A DNA stretch of 64,000 bases from Rallus limicola. Taxonomy: Eukaryota; Chordata; Aves; Gruiformes; Rallidae. This document shows, in pieces, positions 40,101-52,100 of the stretch (its first letter is position 1; each line of letters opens with the position of its first letter). Made by a program: the position numbers and the translations under genes. Location: NCBI GenBank assembly GCA_022605955.1, contig JAKCOZ010000041.1, positions 2,068,001-2,132,000 on the forward strand, read 5' to 3'. The notes beneath the pieces were generated by a model that saw nothing but the letters and a program-made list of their open reading frames with translations, had not been told where the DNA came from and ran no database searches.

Positions 40101-43100
40101 GCTGCTGGGGTGGCAGCAAGGACACGGCTTGGTGTGGAGGCAGGATGTAAATAAAGGCATCACTTGGCTGGCAGAGGCTGGAGCAGATGTGAGGATCTGT
40201 CAGGAGGGAAGAAGTCACCTTGGCTCAGTGACGCTGTCGGTAGCGATTAGAAACAACATCCTCTTTAACTCCTTAACCCAAAATCTGCGAGTTTGCTGGG
40301 GAACCACTGAGAGACAGGAGAGAGAGAGACAGAAGAGCTTTGCTAGGTACATCACAGAACCACAGGGGCTGGAAGGGAGCTGGAGAGCTCCTGGGGTCCA
40401 AGCCCCTGCCAAAGCAGCTCCCCAGCTCATAGTGCACAGGGCGGCGTCCAGACGGGGCTGGAATCTCTCCAGAGATGGAGACTCCACACCCCCCTGGGCA
40501 GCCTGGCCCAGGGCTCCCTCACCCTCACTGGGGAAAAGGTCTGCCCCAGCTTGGGGGGGAACTTCCTAGGCTCCAACTTGCAGCCAGTGCCCCTTGTCCT
40601 GTCCCCACAGGCACTGACAAGGGGCTGCCCATTCCCCTGCATCCCATCCTTCAGATCTTGATACACATGAAGAAGGTCCCCCCTTAGTCTTCTTCTCTCC
40701 AGGCTGAACAGCCCCAGCTCCCTCAGCCTTTCCTCACAGGGGAGATGCTCCAGGCCCTTCAGCATCTCCAGAGCCTCCTCTGGACTCTCTCCAGGAGATC
40801 CCTGGCTGTTTAATCCCAGGGAGCCCAGCACTGGACACAAGACTCCAGGTGGGGCCTGAGCAGGGCAGAGCAGAGGGGGAGAATCCCCTCCTGTGACCTG
40901 CTGCCCACACTCCTCCTGATGCCCCCAGGATCCCATTGTCTCTCTCAGCCCCAGGGCACACTGCTGGCTCATGGCCACCCTGTCATCTACCAGGACCCCC
41001 AGGTCCTTCTCCACAGAGCTCCTCTCCAGCAGGTCACCCCCAGCCTGTCCTGAATCAAACAGTGCGTTTCCCCCTTGTTTTCACTTCCTCAAAAACTGGA
41101 AAAAAGTAAATAGCCATGGGTTGTTATGGCAGGGAGCTGAGACCCCAGCTGCTTGTAAGCTGTATGGAGCAGGCAGCGCTGGCACGGAGCTTCTCTGCAG
41201 CAGAGGCCTTGCTGCGCTATGGAGTTTGGGGAGGCAGAGCTGGGTGCTCCTGCAGCTTTGTTCAGATGAAGGGGGCAAGAGGAGGCAGCTTGCAGCTGCC
41301 AGGGCTAGGCACCCTGACCTCCCACTCAGCACAGACAGCTGCAACAAGCCTGGCTTTCCAAGGTTCTGCTTAATGAAACCAGTCAGCAAGGCTGTGAGTG
41401 CTCCTGTGCCCCGTTGGCAGCCTTCTGCCCCAGGCACTTGCTACTTTTGCTGGTCCCTGTCCATCGTTATATCTGGCTCCAGTGTACAGATCAGCCTTCT
41501 CACTGGAGCAGGGGTTGCCAGTTATCATTGCCACTTATCCCTGGTTAAAATAAAGGTCCTGGCACATTGTTCTCCTCTGGAGAAGAGGAGGCTGAGGAGA
41601 GACCTTATCACCACCTTCAACAACCTGAAGGGAGGGTGCAGAGAGGTGGGCGCTGGTCTCTTCAGCCAGGGGCCAGGAGCTGGGACAAGGGGCAATGGGC
41701 TCCAGCTGGGCCAGGGCAGGGTCAGAGCAGATGGGAGGGCAAAGTTCTTCCCTGGCAGAGTTGTCAGGGCCTGGCCCAGGCTGCCCAGGGAGGGGCTGAG
41801 TCCCCTTCCCTGGGTGTGTTTACCAGCTGGGGAGATGAGGTGCTCAGGGATCTGGTTCAGCTTAGGATGGATGATGGACTTGACAATCTTAAAGGTCTTT
41901 TCCAACCTTGTGATTCTGTGTTGTGACCTGCACAAGAGGAAGAGCTGTGCTCAGGAGTGGTCACAGGCTGAACTGACAGCACTTAGGAAAGAAGCAAAGG
42001 TAGAGAAATCTGTCACAAAGCACGATGTGCCAGGGTGGACTGTCTTCTTTCAGCCCCCACCTAGTGCCCTGTCCTGAGCCTCCTTGTTTTAAGCTCAGTG
42101 TTGCTGTAATCCAGATCCAAACTGGTACATGAAATTCTTCCACCCCCTGGGAGAAGCTGGGCTGTAGCAGCAGGGTGGGGGTGTGTGTGTTGGGGGGTCC
42201 TTCCTTTCGTGAATTCAATGAAGAGAAGTTCTGGTATTTGTAATCCATTTTTATGTGGCTCCTTACCCCAGAGTGTTTATGGCCCTGTAGATACTGCTAA
42301 CGTCCTCTGGTCTCACCAGAAGGTGCTGTGAACAATGTATTGAAGAAATCAAAAGCCCAGTAGCAGCCAAGTCAGCTGCAGAGTAGTGATTTGGGTTTGT
42401 CCTTACCCCCTGGAAAAGAACCCCACCTCCAGCACCGAGCGTGTGCAGATACACAGAGCAGGTCCCAGCACAAGGCTTTTCTGGTGCTTAGAAATAGGAC
42501 TTGGTTGCCTTTCTTCCTAAAAGCTGGTGGATACCTGGTGGATGTCACAACAAACACTGGCTTGGTGGCCACAGTACGTGCTCTGGAAGCTCTGCCTGCA
42601 GAGCCCACTAGCACATATGTTCCAAAAAGGGGAGAAAGGAAGGTGTAACAGCAGATCTTTTTGCTTCAAACAGGATGGATCTAGCCAGGAAAGCTGGGGT
42701 GTACACAGCACACACCAGCACTGTTCCTTATAACCTGTTCCCTCCCTGTTATTTCTCTACAGGATCCTGCTGCTTTAGAAGCTCATTGTACCTACCTCAC
42801 TTCAGGCACTGTGCTCGTGCTGTGTCTTCAGAGGCCAAATGCTGTGAAGAAGCTGATAGATTTACTGGGGCCAGAGGATCCTAAACAAGCCCAAGCTCTA
42901 GACCCCCTCCTCTGGAGGGCTCAGTATGGCACCAGCACCGTCCAAAATGGATTTTATGGTAAGTTTTTGTCAAAGAAAAGTCTGAAGGCTCAGATATGCC
43001 AATGCAGAAAAGATACTATGTACTGTTACCAGTACAGATCTAGCCTTAGCAGGTGGCAGAGACCATTACTCCCTAGAAAACTTCCCTTGTTTTCATGGTA

Positions 43101-46100
43101 GCTGAGCTGGGTATGTCTCTAGCTATGAAATATTCTCCCAGAAGAGAGATTTAAGTAAGTGTTTCTTCCCAGAACAGTCCTAGATCTGTCTCCCATTGCA
43201 ACAGATTTCCTTTGATCTTGTGGCTGCTTGGTCATTTTGTACTTTCAGCTGGGTTATTGTGTAATTATCCCCAAGAACCCATCTGTCTTCTAACTGCCTC
43301 TGAGTCCCCTCCTGAGAACTCCATAACCCAGTGGTTGACTGCAACCAGATTTCAGATGGATAGAAGACCCTAAGATAAGGAGTTCCTTTAACATCTCAAA
43401 CCAATAATACCTTGGTAGAGAGTGGCAATCAAAAATTGCTCTCACTGAGGAATACAGGTGACCTTGGCTGTTGTCTGTTTGGACTGACGTGTCAGCAGAG
43501 GCACACCAGCCAGGCAGCATCCTCAGCTGAGCAGTCACAGTTCATCTGCCAGCAGGGGATGGAAGGAGGATGTTGAGGTGTGTATGTTGAGTGAGTGGGA
43601 GGGGAGGTAGCTGAGAGCCTGGGAGGAGGATGGCAAAACGGGAAGTACTTCTGCAGAGCAGGGCCTCCAGAATTAAGAGCTGGAGGGGGCCTGGGCTGCT
43701 GCCACAGGAGGGAAGGATGTGATTCAGAAATTCATGAGGAATGTGAACAGTGTCTTTCCTTGGTGCAGTACTGGTTGGGCTGTGTGTAGTTAAGGAAATA
43801 TAAAAGTAATAGGAGCAGTAGTTTCTATAAACACAGGTGAGCAAGCACAGTATGCCTTCAAATTCCAGAAGACCTTTCCTGTCAAGATCCATTGGATTAT
43901 TTGATTGTTTCTATTGTATTCCATGCTGTCAAATCACTCCCTTCATCCATAAAAGTGATCCTTTGAGGAGAACTGGTAGGGAATGACATAGCCACAATGT
44001 ACAGCTTGGAGCAGAGAATCAACCCCTTCATGTAGAGTCTTTATTCTTTAATCAGATAGGCTCATAATCCTTAGGACCAAGAATAAACCAGGGGAGGTGT
44101 CTCACCATGATTACTTGCAGGATCTCATTCATGAGAACAATGGAAGAGTGGGATCTACACACACAAGAGAAATGGTCAGGGCTCTTCAGCCAATACTTTT
44201 CCACTGTCAGCCTCTGCTTTCTTTGCTCTTCAGATTAACAGATTGTTAATCCAGGTTGTCTCAAGGATGTGAACTCCTCAGTCATGGCTGGGAGTCATGG
44301 CTAAGAGCACTGAAAGCTCCAGATACCCATGCTACAGTTAGAGCGTCTCTAACACCACTCAGTTAAAGGTTAGTTTGTTCTGGCAAGAGAGGCTGAGTCT
44401 CACGCTGTCTTTCCTTGGGAGTCACAGAGGACTCCCTGTGTTGGAGAAGCCCTCCAGTGTCTGCTCAGGGGTTCCCTCCAGACCATTGCTTCCTTCAGAG
44501 GCTGGGCTGAGCACGGAGCTGCACTAGTTGGCCACCGCTTGCCCTCTGAGACCCAACTGTGCATTGTGTTGGAGAGCCAGCTGTGTTACCATCCTCACAC
44601 AGCCAAGGCAAATGGATGCAGCTGTACGCAATGTGCTCAGTGATTCTGACTCACAGAACCACAGAATCACAGAATCTTAGGGGTTGGAAGGGACCTCAGG
44701 AGATCATCGGGTCCAACCCCCCTGCCAAAGCAGCTCCCTATCTCATATTGCATAGATAGGCATCCAGAGGAGACTTGAATCTCTCCAGAGAAGGAGCCTC
44801 CACCACCCCCCTGGGCAGCCTATTCCACTGCTCCCTCACCCTCACTGGGGAAAAGTTCATCCCCATGTTGGTGTGGAACTTCCTGTGCTCCAGCTTCCAG
44901 CCAGTGCCCCTGGTCCTGTCCCCACAGACACTGAAAAGGGGCTGGCCAATTCCCCCTGCATCCCAAGTCTAAGATATTTATAAACACTAATTAGGTCCCC
45001 CCTAAGTCTTCTTTTCTCCAGGCTGAACAGCCCCAGCTCCCTCAGCCTTTCCTCACTGGGGAGATGTTCCAGGCCCCTAATCATCTTCGTTGCCCTCCTC
45101 TGGACTCTCTCCAGGAGATCCCTGTCTTTTTTATCCCAGGGAGCCCAGCACTGGACACAAGACTCCAGGTGGGGCCTGAGCAGGGCAGAGCAGAGGGGGA
45201 GGATCACTTCCTTCGACCTGCTGGACACACTCTTCCTGATGCCCCCAGGATCCCATTGTCTCTCTCAGCCCCCAGGGCACACTGCTGGCTCATGGCCACC
45301 CTGTCATCTACCAGGACCCCCAGGTCCTTCTCCACAGAGCTCTTTTCCAGCAGGTTCATCCCCCAGCCTGTACTGATACAGTTGGTTGTTCCTCCCCAGG
45401 TGCAAGACTTTACACTTCCTCTTGCTGAACTTCATTAGATTTCTCCCAGCCCAGCTCTCCAGCCTGTCCAGGTCTGATCCAGCTGCTATAGCAGGGAGGT
45501 GTCTGCAAGGAAAGGGGCATTCATAACACCCTGCACCTCCATGAGCTTGTCTTCCAGTAAGGGTGAAAAATTTACCTGCAGGGTAAGCAGGAAGAGGTTA
45601 ATCATTGCATGAGTAATTGGCTGGAGGACTGTGGAAGACCATCTCCCTTTTAGGAGGGAATGCCCAGTTTTCTCAGTGTTGCTCCAGCTGAGGAAGATTT
45701 CTGGTTAATGCCATCTTGCTGAAGCAGAGCAAACTCTAGCTGTGTGTTTGCTCCCAAAGTGGCTGGGGAAATACAAGTAAGGTGAAGACCATGTTCCAGT
45801 GATACACTTGAGCCAAATAATGCAGTTTTAATACTCTGAGGCTCTGCTACAGAGGTAACCCTGCACTAATCTCTTCTGGATCTTACTAAGTCACCATAGT
45901 CTGCCTTTTCTTGAACTCAAAGAACCTTGTACAGTCTGGTACCTTGAGTAAAGTGAGAGTAAAATGTTGCTAGCTTTGGGAGTGTTTGTGTCCTCTGTAA
46001 TGCCATCAATGATTTAAACAAGGAAGATTTGACACATTGGTATGTGAAGGACATGGCACAACTTACACACTGGTGACTTATACAACCTTAGGATTGTAAA

Positions 46101-49100
46101 CTACTGCATCAAGGACTCTGTCTCTAGAGTACCTAGAATTAACAATGTTCAACCAAGGCTGAGTGCTCCAAGGCAGTGAGACATGATTCTCTGAATGGGT
46201 AGCCTGCAAAGGTGGTAATATCTCAAAGGATATTTGTGGTTTGTGTGTTTGTATCCCAGGAGCATGGAGCTGTGCCAGCACAGTGGCAATCTAGCTGAAC
46301 CTCAGTTACATAGAAGTAGCTTTTCCTTCTCTAACATTTTCCACCCACAAATCTCAAAGCATTCCAAGTAGTGCTTTATAACACTGCTGCTTTATTTATA
46401 GGGAAATATTCAGATGCTAAAGCTGGAGGGACCTCTCAAGCCACTGAGTTCAGTTAATTCTCTCACAGACAGCCCCATCGTGTATTCCCTTTCATAATCA
46501 TCCACCTCAGTTGGGTGGTTCTTACTGAACTTTGCTGCTCTGACAGCTAGAGATCTTCTTATGTTTTCAAACTTATATACAGCTTGCATCCAGTTGTTCC
46601 TGTGCCAATACCTGTGCTTTAAGCAAGGTTGGTTTTTTTTCTTTTCTACCCCAGATTCCTTCTCAGCTTTGTGTCATGTTGGGTCAAACAAACCAAGGTC
46701 TTTTAATTTTAACTCTTCAGACACTTCACCAGTCCTTCCATGATCTCCACGGTATCTCTCTGTGCCTGTTCCAGTCTCAATTTACCTTTCTTGACCACAG
46801 GTGAACAGAAGAATGTGCTGCTATCAGTAGTGTCTCATACTAGTTCTGATTTCTGTTGTAAATCAGAGCCTCCAACATATTTAAAACTTACATTAATGTT
46901 ACTAAACACAGTTCTTCTACTAACTAGCATCTCCTTACCATTCCATAAGACCAACCTGATGTGATCCAGGAGCAAGGGGACAACAATGGAGGATTGGAGC
47001 TGGTATCAGAGTTTCACAGGCTCCTTAATGCGATTTCCTTGACTATGCTGTTAGGAAATAGAAGGAATCTTGTTTACATGGAGAACAAGCTGAGTGATAA
47101 TAGGACAGAATCAAAATACCAAGAAGGCAGTGGAACTATTCTAAATATAATGGTTTTAAATGTTTGCTATTACTGTACAGAACAGCTGGCCTTTAAAGCA
47201 ATTACTTCAGTAAGTTGCACATCATCAATCTCTCAGAAAGATGAGTGTGAGTCTACAGAATGTTTAATTCATGGCCTGAGAGAATCTTCTCATTGTATTT
47301 ATCTCTCAGGCTCCAAATCCTATCAGAGAGCTGTCCGGGATGTGAAGCTGTTTTTCCCAGAAGGGCTGTGCTGTGCTGAGACTCAGACATTAGAGGAGCA
47401 AGAGGTAGGATTCTGCCCTGTCCTGAGAACTGTCCTGCTGTGTCAGAGCAATGGCTTTAACCCTGCTGTCCCCTGACTTCTTTTCCATTATGCTTTAGGC
47501 AATGCTTGTTTTGCTGTTCCACCAGCTGCCAAGGTTTCCTTCTCCTGTGACTGTGCCCACCACTGATAACTTTGTATAGACAGCCCGAGACAGCCAGTCT
47601 CAGTGGAAAAACACTTTGTTCCAGCTGTGTGTGTTTGCTAACCTGTGCTGTAAATTCAGGAGGGCTCAGCAGGACTCATGCTTGGGAAGCAAAGTTCCCA
47701 GCCAGAGTCACCACTGCTTTGGAGGCAGGTCATGGGAAGGGATAGCAACATCATCAGTGATTCCTATGACACAGTTGAACGTGGCCCACCCCTGCTTATC
47801 CTGCCCTTCATGAGTTGTAGCTGCTGGTCTCTGCTTCAAACCTCTGTGATTTTCCAGTGGTTAAAATGAAGCAGTAAGTGTTTCCCATGCAGCTAGTGTG
47901 GTGTGTTGTTTCCCCTCTGATCACTTTTGTTCCCAAAACCAGAGTTTGCAATGATGGGGTTATGCCCACTGAAGGGGTGGAAGGGTTTGAGCCTTGCTAT
48001 GTCCACATGGCACAGAGGTGACCTGGCTGAGTTAGCCCAAGGAGATGAGCTCTGGGAAAGGAAGTGGCTGACCACATCTTAATATGCTCCACTAATACTT
48101 TGCTCTCCCTCTGCAACTCAGTCTGGGGCATCATGACTGTGCTGTGCTGGGATGTGTGGGTGTGCCAGTTCATTCAGAGACAGAGGGGAGCCGCTACACA
48201 CCAGTGTGGCACTGGATAAAGTTGTCAGGCACAGTCCTTGAGTGCCTGGCCTTGAAAAGCTGGGAGCAGAGACCTTAGACAGATGCCTGGGTATGGGGCC
48301 TTTAAACAGATGACAAGATGCTGTACTGTATTAAGCTCCAATAAAGAATGCATGCAAAATGTTTGTGTATCTCTAGACAAGCAGGTGGTTTCTAGGCTGG
48401 CGATGGCAGAAGTAAACACCACCAACAAAAGCTTCACAGCTTGCCTGAATCCATACTTCAGAAGTGTTCTCCTTCCCGTTAGGTGCTGGCGTTCATGTGG
48501 CTTGCCTCTCTCCCCCTCCCTCCCTCCCTCCCTCCCTCCCTTCCCACAGATCTATAACCTGAAACGTGACCCCACAGTCAGTGTGGAAATCAGCAAGCGG
48601 CGCAGGATCATAAAGCGTGAAGCAGGAGGGCAGCTCGATTCGTCGGGCTCTGAGCAGCCATGCAGCCTTGGTAAGGAAATGCGTAACTCTTGTTATAGAT
48701 TGAGACTCTTATTGATTAATTGGACAGCAAGACAAACCATCTGGTGGCAGCAAGGTTTGGTATTGATGTTCTTTCAGAGTGGAGAGAGGACTCTGAGCTG
48801 CAAACAGCTCCAGTGGAGTCCAGCCAGTTAACCGTTCACCTGCCAGGCCTTTCTACCGCCAGCGCTTCCATGGCCTTAAATGTAGGGCTGACCTTATCAC
48901 CAGGAGGAGAACAAGCACTGCCAACACAGGTAGCGTAGGCAACAGTGCACATTTCTCTGCTGAACTTTCATAGTGCCTTTCAACAGCAGCTTGGCATGGG
49001 TGGCTTGCATGTCCTGCCACGGGAGAGGCCAAGACATGATGGGCGACTGTGAGACCGTCTGTTCTGTGGGTAGATAAATACCAGTCTGTGCAAGGAGTGC

Positions 49101-52100
49101 TTTTGGCAGTGTGGACACCTGACTCTCAGGAACTGGACTGACATCTCATTCGGTTCCCACTAGCTGCTGAAGAGCTGCCAGCTCAGAATGACATGTTCAG
49201 AACCAGGTCAGTCTCATTCCTGTAGAGTTCTGATGTGGCTGGCAAGCAGAAGGGTGGGGAGCTGAGAAAATATTCCTGCACTACACCTGATGGCTGTGGT
49301 GGTAAATCCCAGCAGTAAAACCACAGGGTTGTTGTGGACTGGCAGAAGAGTCTGCTAAAAGTGCTAGAGAATTACAGACTGTCACCTCCCACCACAAACC
49401 CTTGCTGATATGGGACCTCTGGGCATCACCCTCCTTCCTTGAGAGCACATGTGAGTGCAAGGGGGGTGGTGGGAAGTCAAGGCCTTTGTCTTACGACAGC
49501 ATAGCTGCTCGGCAGGCACCAAGTCGCTCCATGCAGGGGGTCTCTGGAGGAGGACTTTTCCTGAGGTAATTACCAGTGAATTCCTGTTGGCTTAGGGCTG
49601 TGCCCTGTGTGTGCTTTATGATCATTGCAAATCCTCAGGCAAGCTCTTCTTCTCACCTTGCAAACTAATACATCAGAGAGACTGACTGCATGAAGGTTTA
49701 AGACTTAACTGATGCCTGTGGTGAGAGGTGAGGCCTGTCTCACAACATCATTCCTGTTCCCCAGACGACGTATGAGCTCTGAACAAGAGCTTGGCAACTC
49801 ATTGTATGTTAGAGCAGCTTTTTTGAGGCGACCTGGATGTTGTGCATGTAGCTGTCTGACCTTCTAGTCCAGGTAGCTGCAGAGATGTGATCACATCAAT
49901 GTTTCTAGTGGGGTATGTCAGCTCAAGCTGTGTTCAGAGCTCAAAGCTGCAGGGAGAGGAGACATGCAAGTGTTCCCATCCAAAGTGTTGCTGTTGCTGA
50001 CAGACAGGGTGTTTCTCCCATCAGCTTACTGCATGGTGGAAAAGGACCAGGTCTGTAGCACAGGTCTGGTGTGACTGAAGCACTGCTTGATTTTTAGAAG
50101 AGATTGCAGAAAAGAAAATAAATCTTTTTTTAAAAAATAGCATGTTGTGGAAAGAGCACAGGTGCTCTGCAAGCTTTGTGGGGCCCAGCAGTGGGAGCAG
50201 AGCTCAAAATAACATGCCCCTAATTTCCTGCTGCCTGAGGATCTGTTTGCTTTGAAGATGCCGAAGGAGAGTAAAAAGGAAACCAGTGTGCAGCTCTGAT
50301 GTGTTTGTGTCTCAGAAAATGTTTTTCAAAGAGTTACTGTCCTGGAAAAGCAAGTACACGTGATCTGAACCGTCAGGCACAATGTAGTAAGTGCCTCCGG
50401 CGAGCCAGACACATCATTCACTTTATGGTCTCATCTTGAACACTAGAGGTAGCTCTTGCACACAAATAAACCTCTCTCTCCGGCAAATAATTATCACCAA
50501 GCTGCTGCCTAATGGACAGGCAGATTTATCACAAGGAAAATATGAAATACATTAAGTCTTCTGTATGATGCTCAGAATGCTGGTTTGGATTATAAAAGCA
50601 GCGGGATTAACAGATTTCTTTGCTTGGAAGAAATGAAAGGGAAGAGTATCTCCTGTCGCAGACCAGCAGTTGTCCTTGTCTGACTCCTAAAATGGGGTCA
50701 CTACTGCTGTCTTGTGATCTCCAGATATGTACACGTAGGCATCCAGCAGTTTGACAGCTGAGGATGAGCAACTGCCTCTGCGAACATCCCAGAGGCTGTA
50801 ACGATGCCCCAGTGCCTCTGCGCTGCCGGGTACAGGGCTGTGGCAGGGCGGAATTACTTAGAGGGCTAACGGGTGCTGGGGGGGGGGGCGTGGGGGAAGG
50901 ATGGATATAAAAGAAGCATCTGTTGTGTTTTGATCTTTTCCCATCAGGTGGCCCGTTGCTTGATAACCTTTGCCAAACCACTTGCCTCGTGTTGCCCGGG
51001 ATAATCCTGCGGGGTTCAGAGCACCCACCCTACGTCGAACTGCTCGACCGGCTCATTGGCAAAGGTTTCAGGGTGACCGGAGTACGCCTCACTGTCCTGG
51101 ACGAGCCACAAGCTCTCTGCATCTCTGAGACACTGAGCAGAGCCAAGTGCAGTGTTGCAGCAAAGGTACGAAGCAGCTGGAGTTGTGCTTTGCTTCCTTG
51201 GCACAAAAGAAGAGCCTTTTAATGCCATGCTGTGCTAAGAAACCCAGGCTTGCTCTGAGCAAACTTGCTTTGGTAGCACTATTAGCACAGCGCTGCATCT
51301 GAGCCTTGGTACGGCTGGTAAGTCATGCGGGCAGCCTGCCTTGCTGGCGAGTCCCTGCCTGGCGTCCCCACTTGCCCACTGACACCCAACCTGGACATCA
51401 TTATGTGTGAGTGGATCCTTCATGTGAGTAGCACATCCCCATCAAACGTTTCATTCCCCTCACCTATCAGCACACAGTTGCTGCTGTTATGTATGTTCTG
51501 CTGCTGTATCCTGTCCTGGTTTATCCATATAAATACCGTTTCTATTAATCCTCTTCTACAGTGCTAAATATGCCTTCCACTTTTTGGGCTGTGCCCTGGA
51601 GTCCTAAGCAGATATTTCATTTTGCTTCTCATTTAGCTGGTGCTGACAGCTCGAGCTGCAGTCCAGGATGGGGTTTGAGCTCACAGGGCTGAAGCATGAG
51701 ATGTGCTTCTGGGGTGAGCAGATAATGTTGCCTTGCGTCAGCGGAGTATCTGGCCTAGGCTGTTTTTCTCTTTGCACTCAGTGGAGAAGCCTGCTGCTTC
51801 AGGAGCATTGCTAGGGCAAAGCCGTGAGGTAGAATGTGCAAGAAGGTGCTGTCAGGAGCAGAGGTAGAGTAAGCAAAGGGGAAACTACTTATGCTGAAAG
51901 TAGCAGTCACCAAAGGGCTGTCAGAGACACGCAGCAGTTGCTCTAAAAAAACACAGCCAAATATTTGTGCTTCCAGCCTTTCAGTTATAAGAGACTTAGG
52001 TGTTATCTGTAATAAGAACAGGTAGGATCTTTTCAGGTTGTGATTTTTTAAACTGACAGCATCCCTTTGAAGTACAGCTGTATAGAATAGCAATTACACC

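Larger units (their letters stand above)
36823..47309. other. Introns 14-15 outside repeats
   Basis: Intron 14 (5.9 kb) is the longest intron with dense CR1: copies at 38.3, 39.9, 40.4 and 41.6 kb. The 368-residue frame at 40971-42077 runs across two CR1 copies and the sequence between them and is not a gene. Intron 15 holds CR1 at 44.7 kb and an ancient remnant at 46.4 kb. Confidence 0.55.

Noticed and set aside
40971..42077. 368-residue + strand open frame, the longest in the window
   Set aside because: It begins in the reverse complement of one CR1 copy, runs through unique sequence and ends beyond a second CR1 copy. It has no domain pattern.
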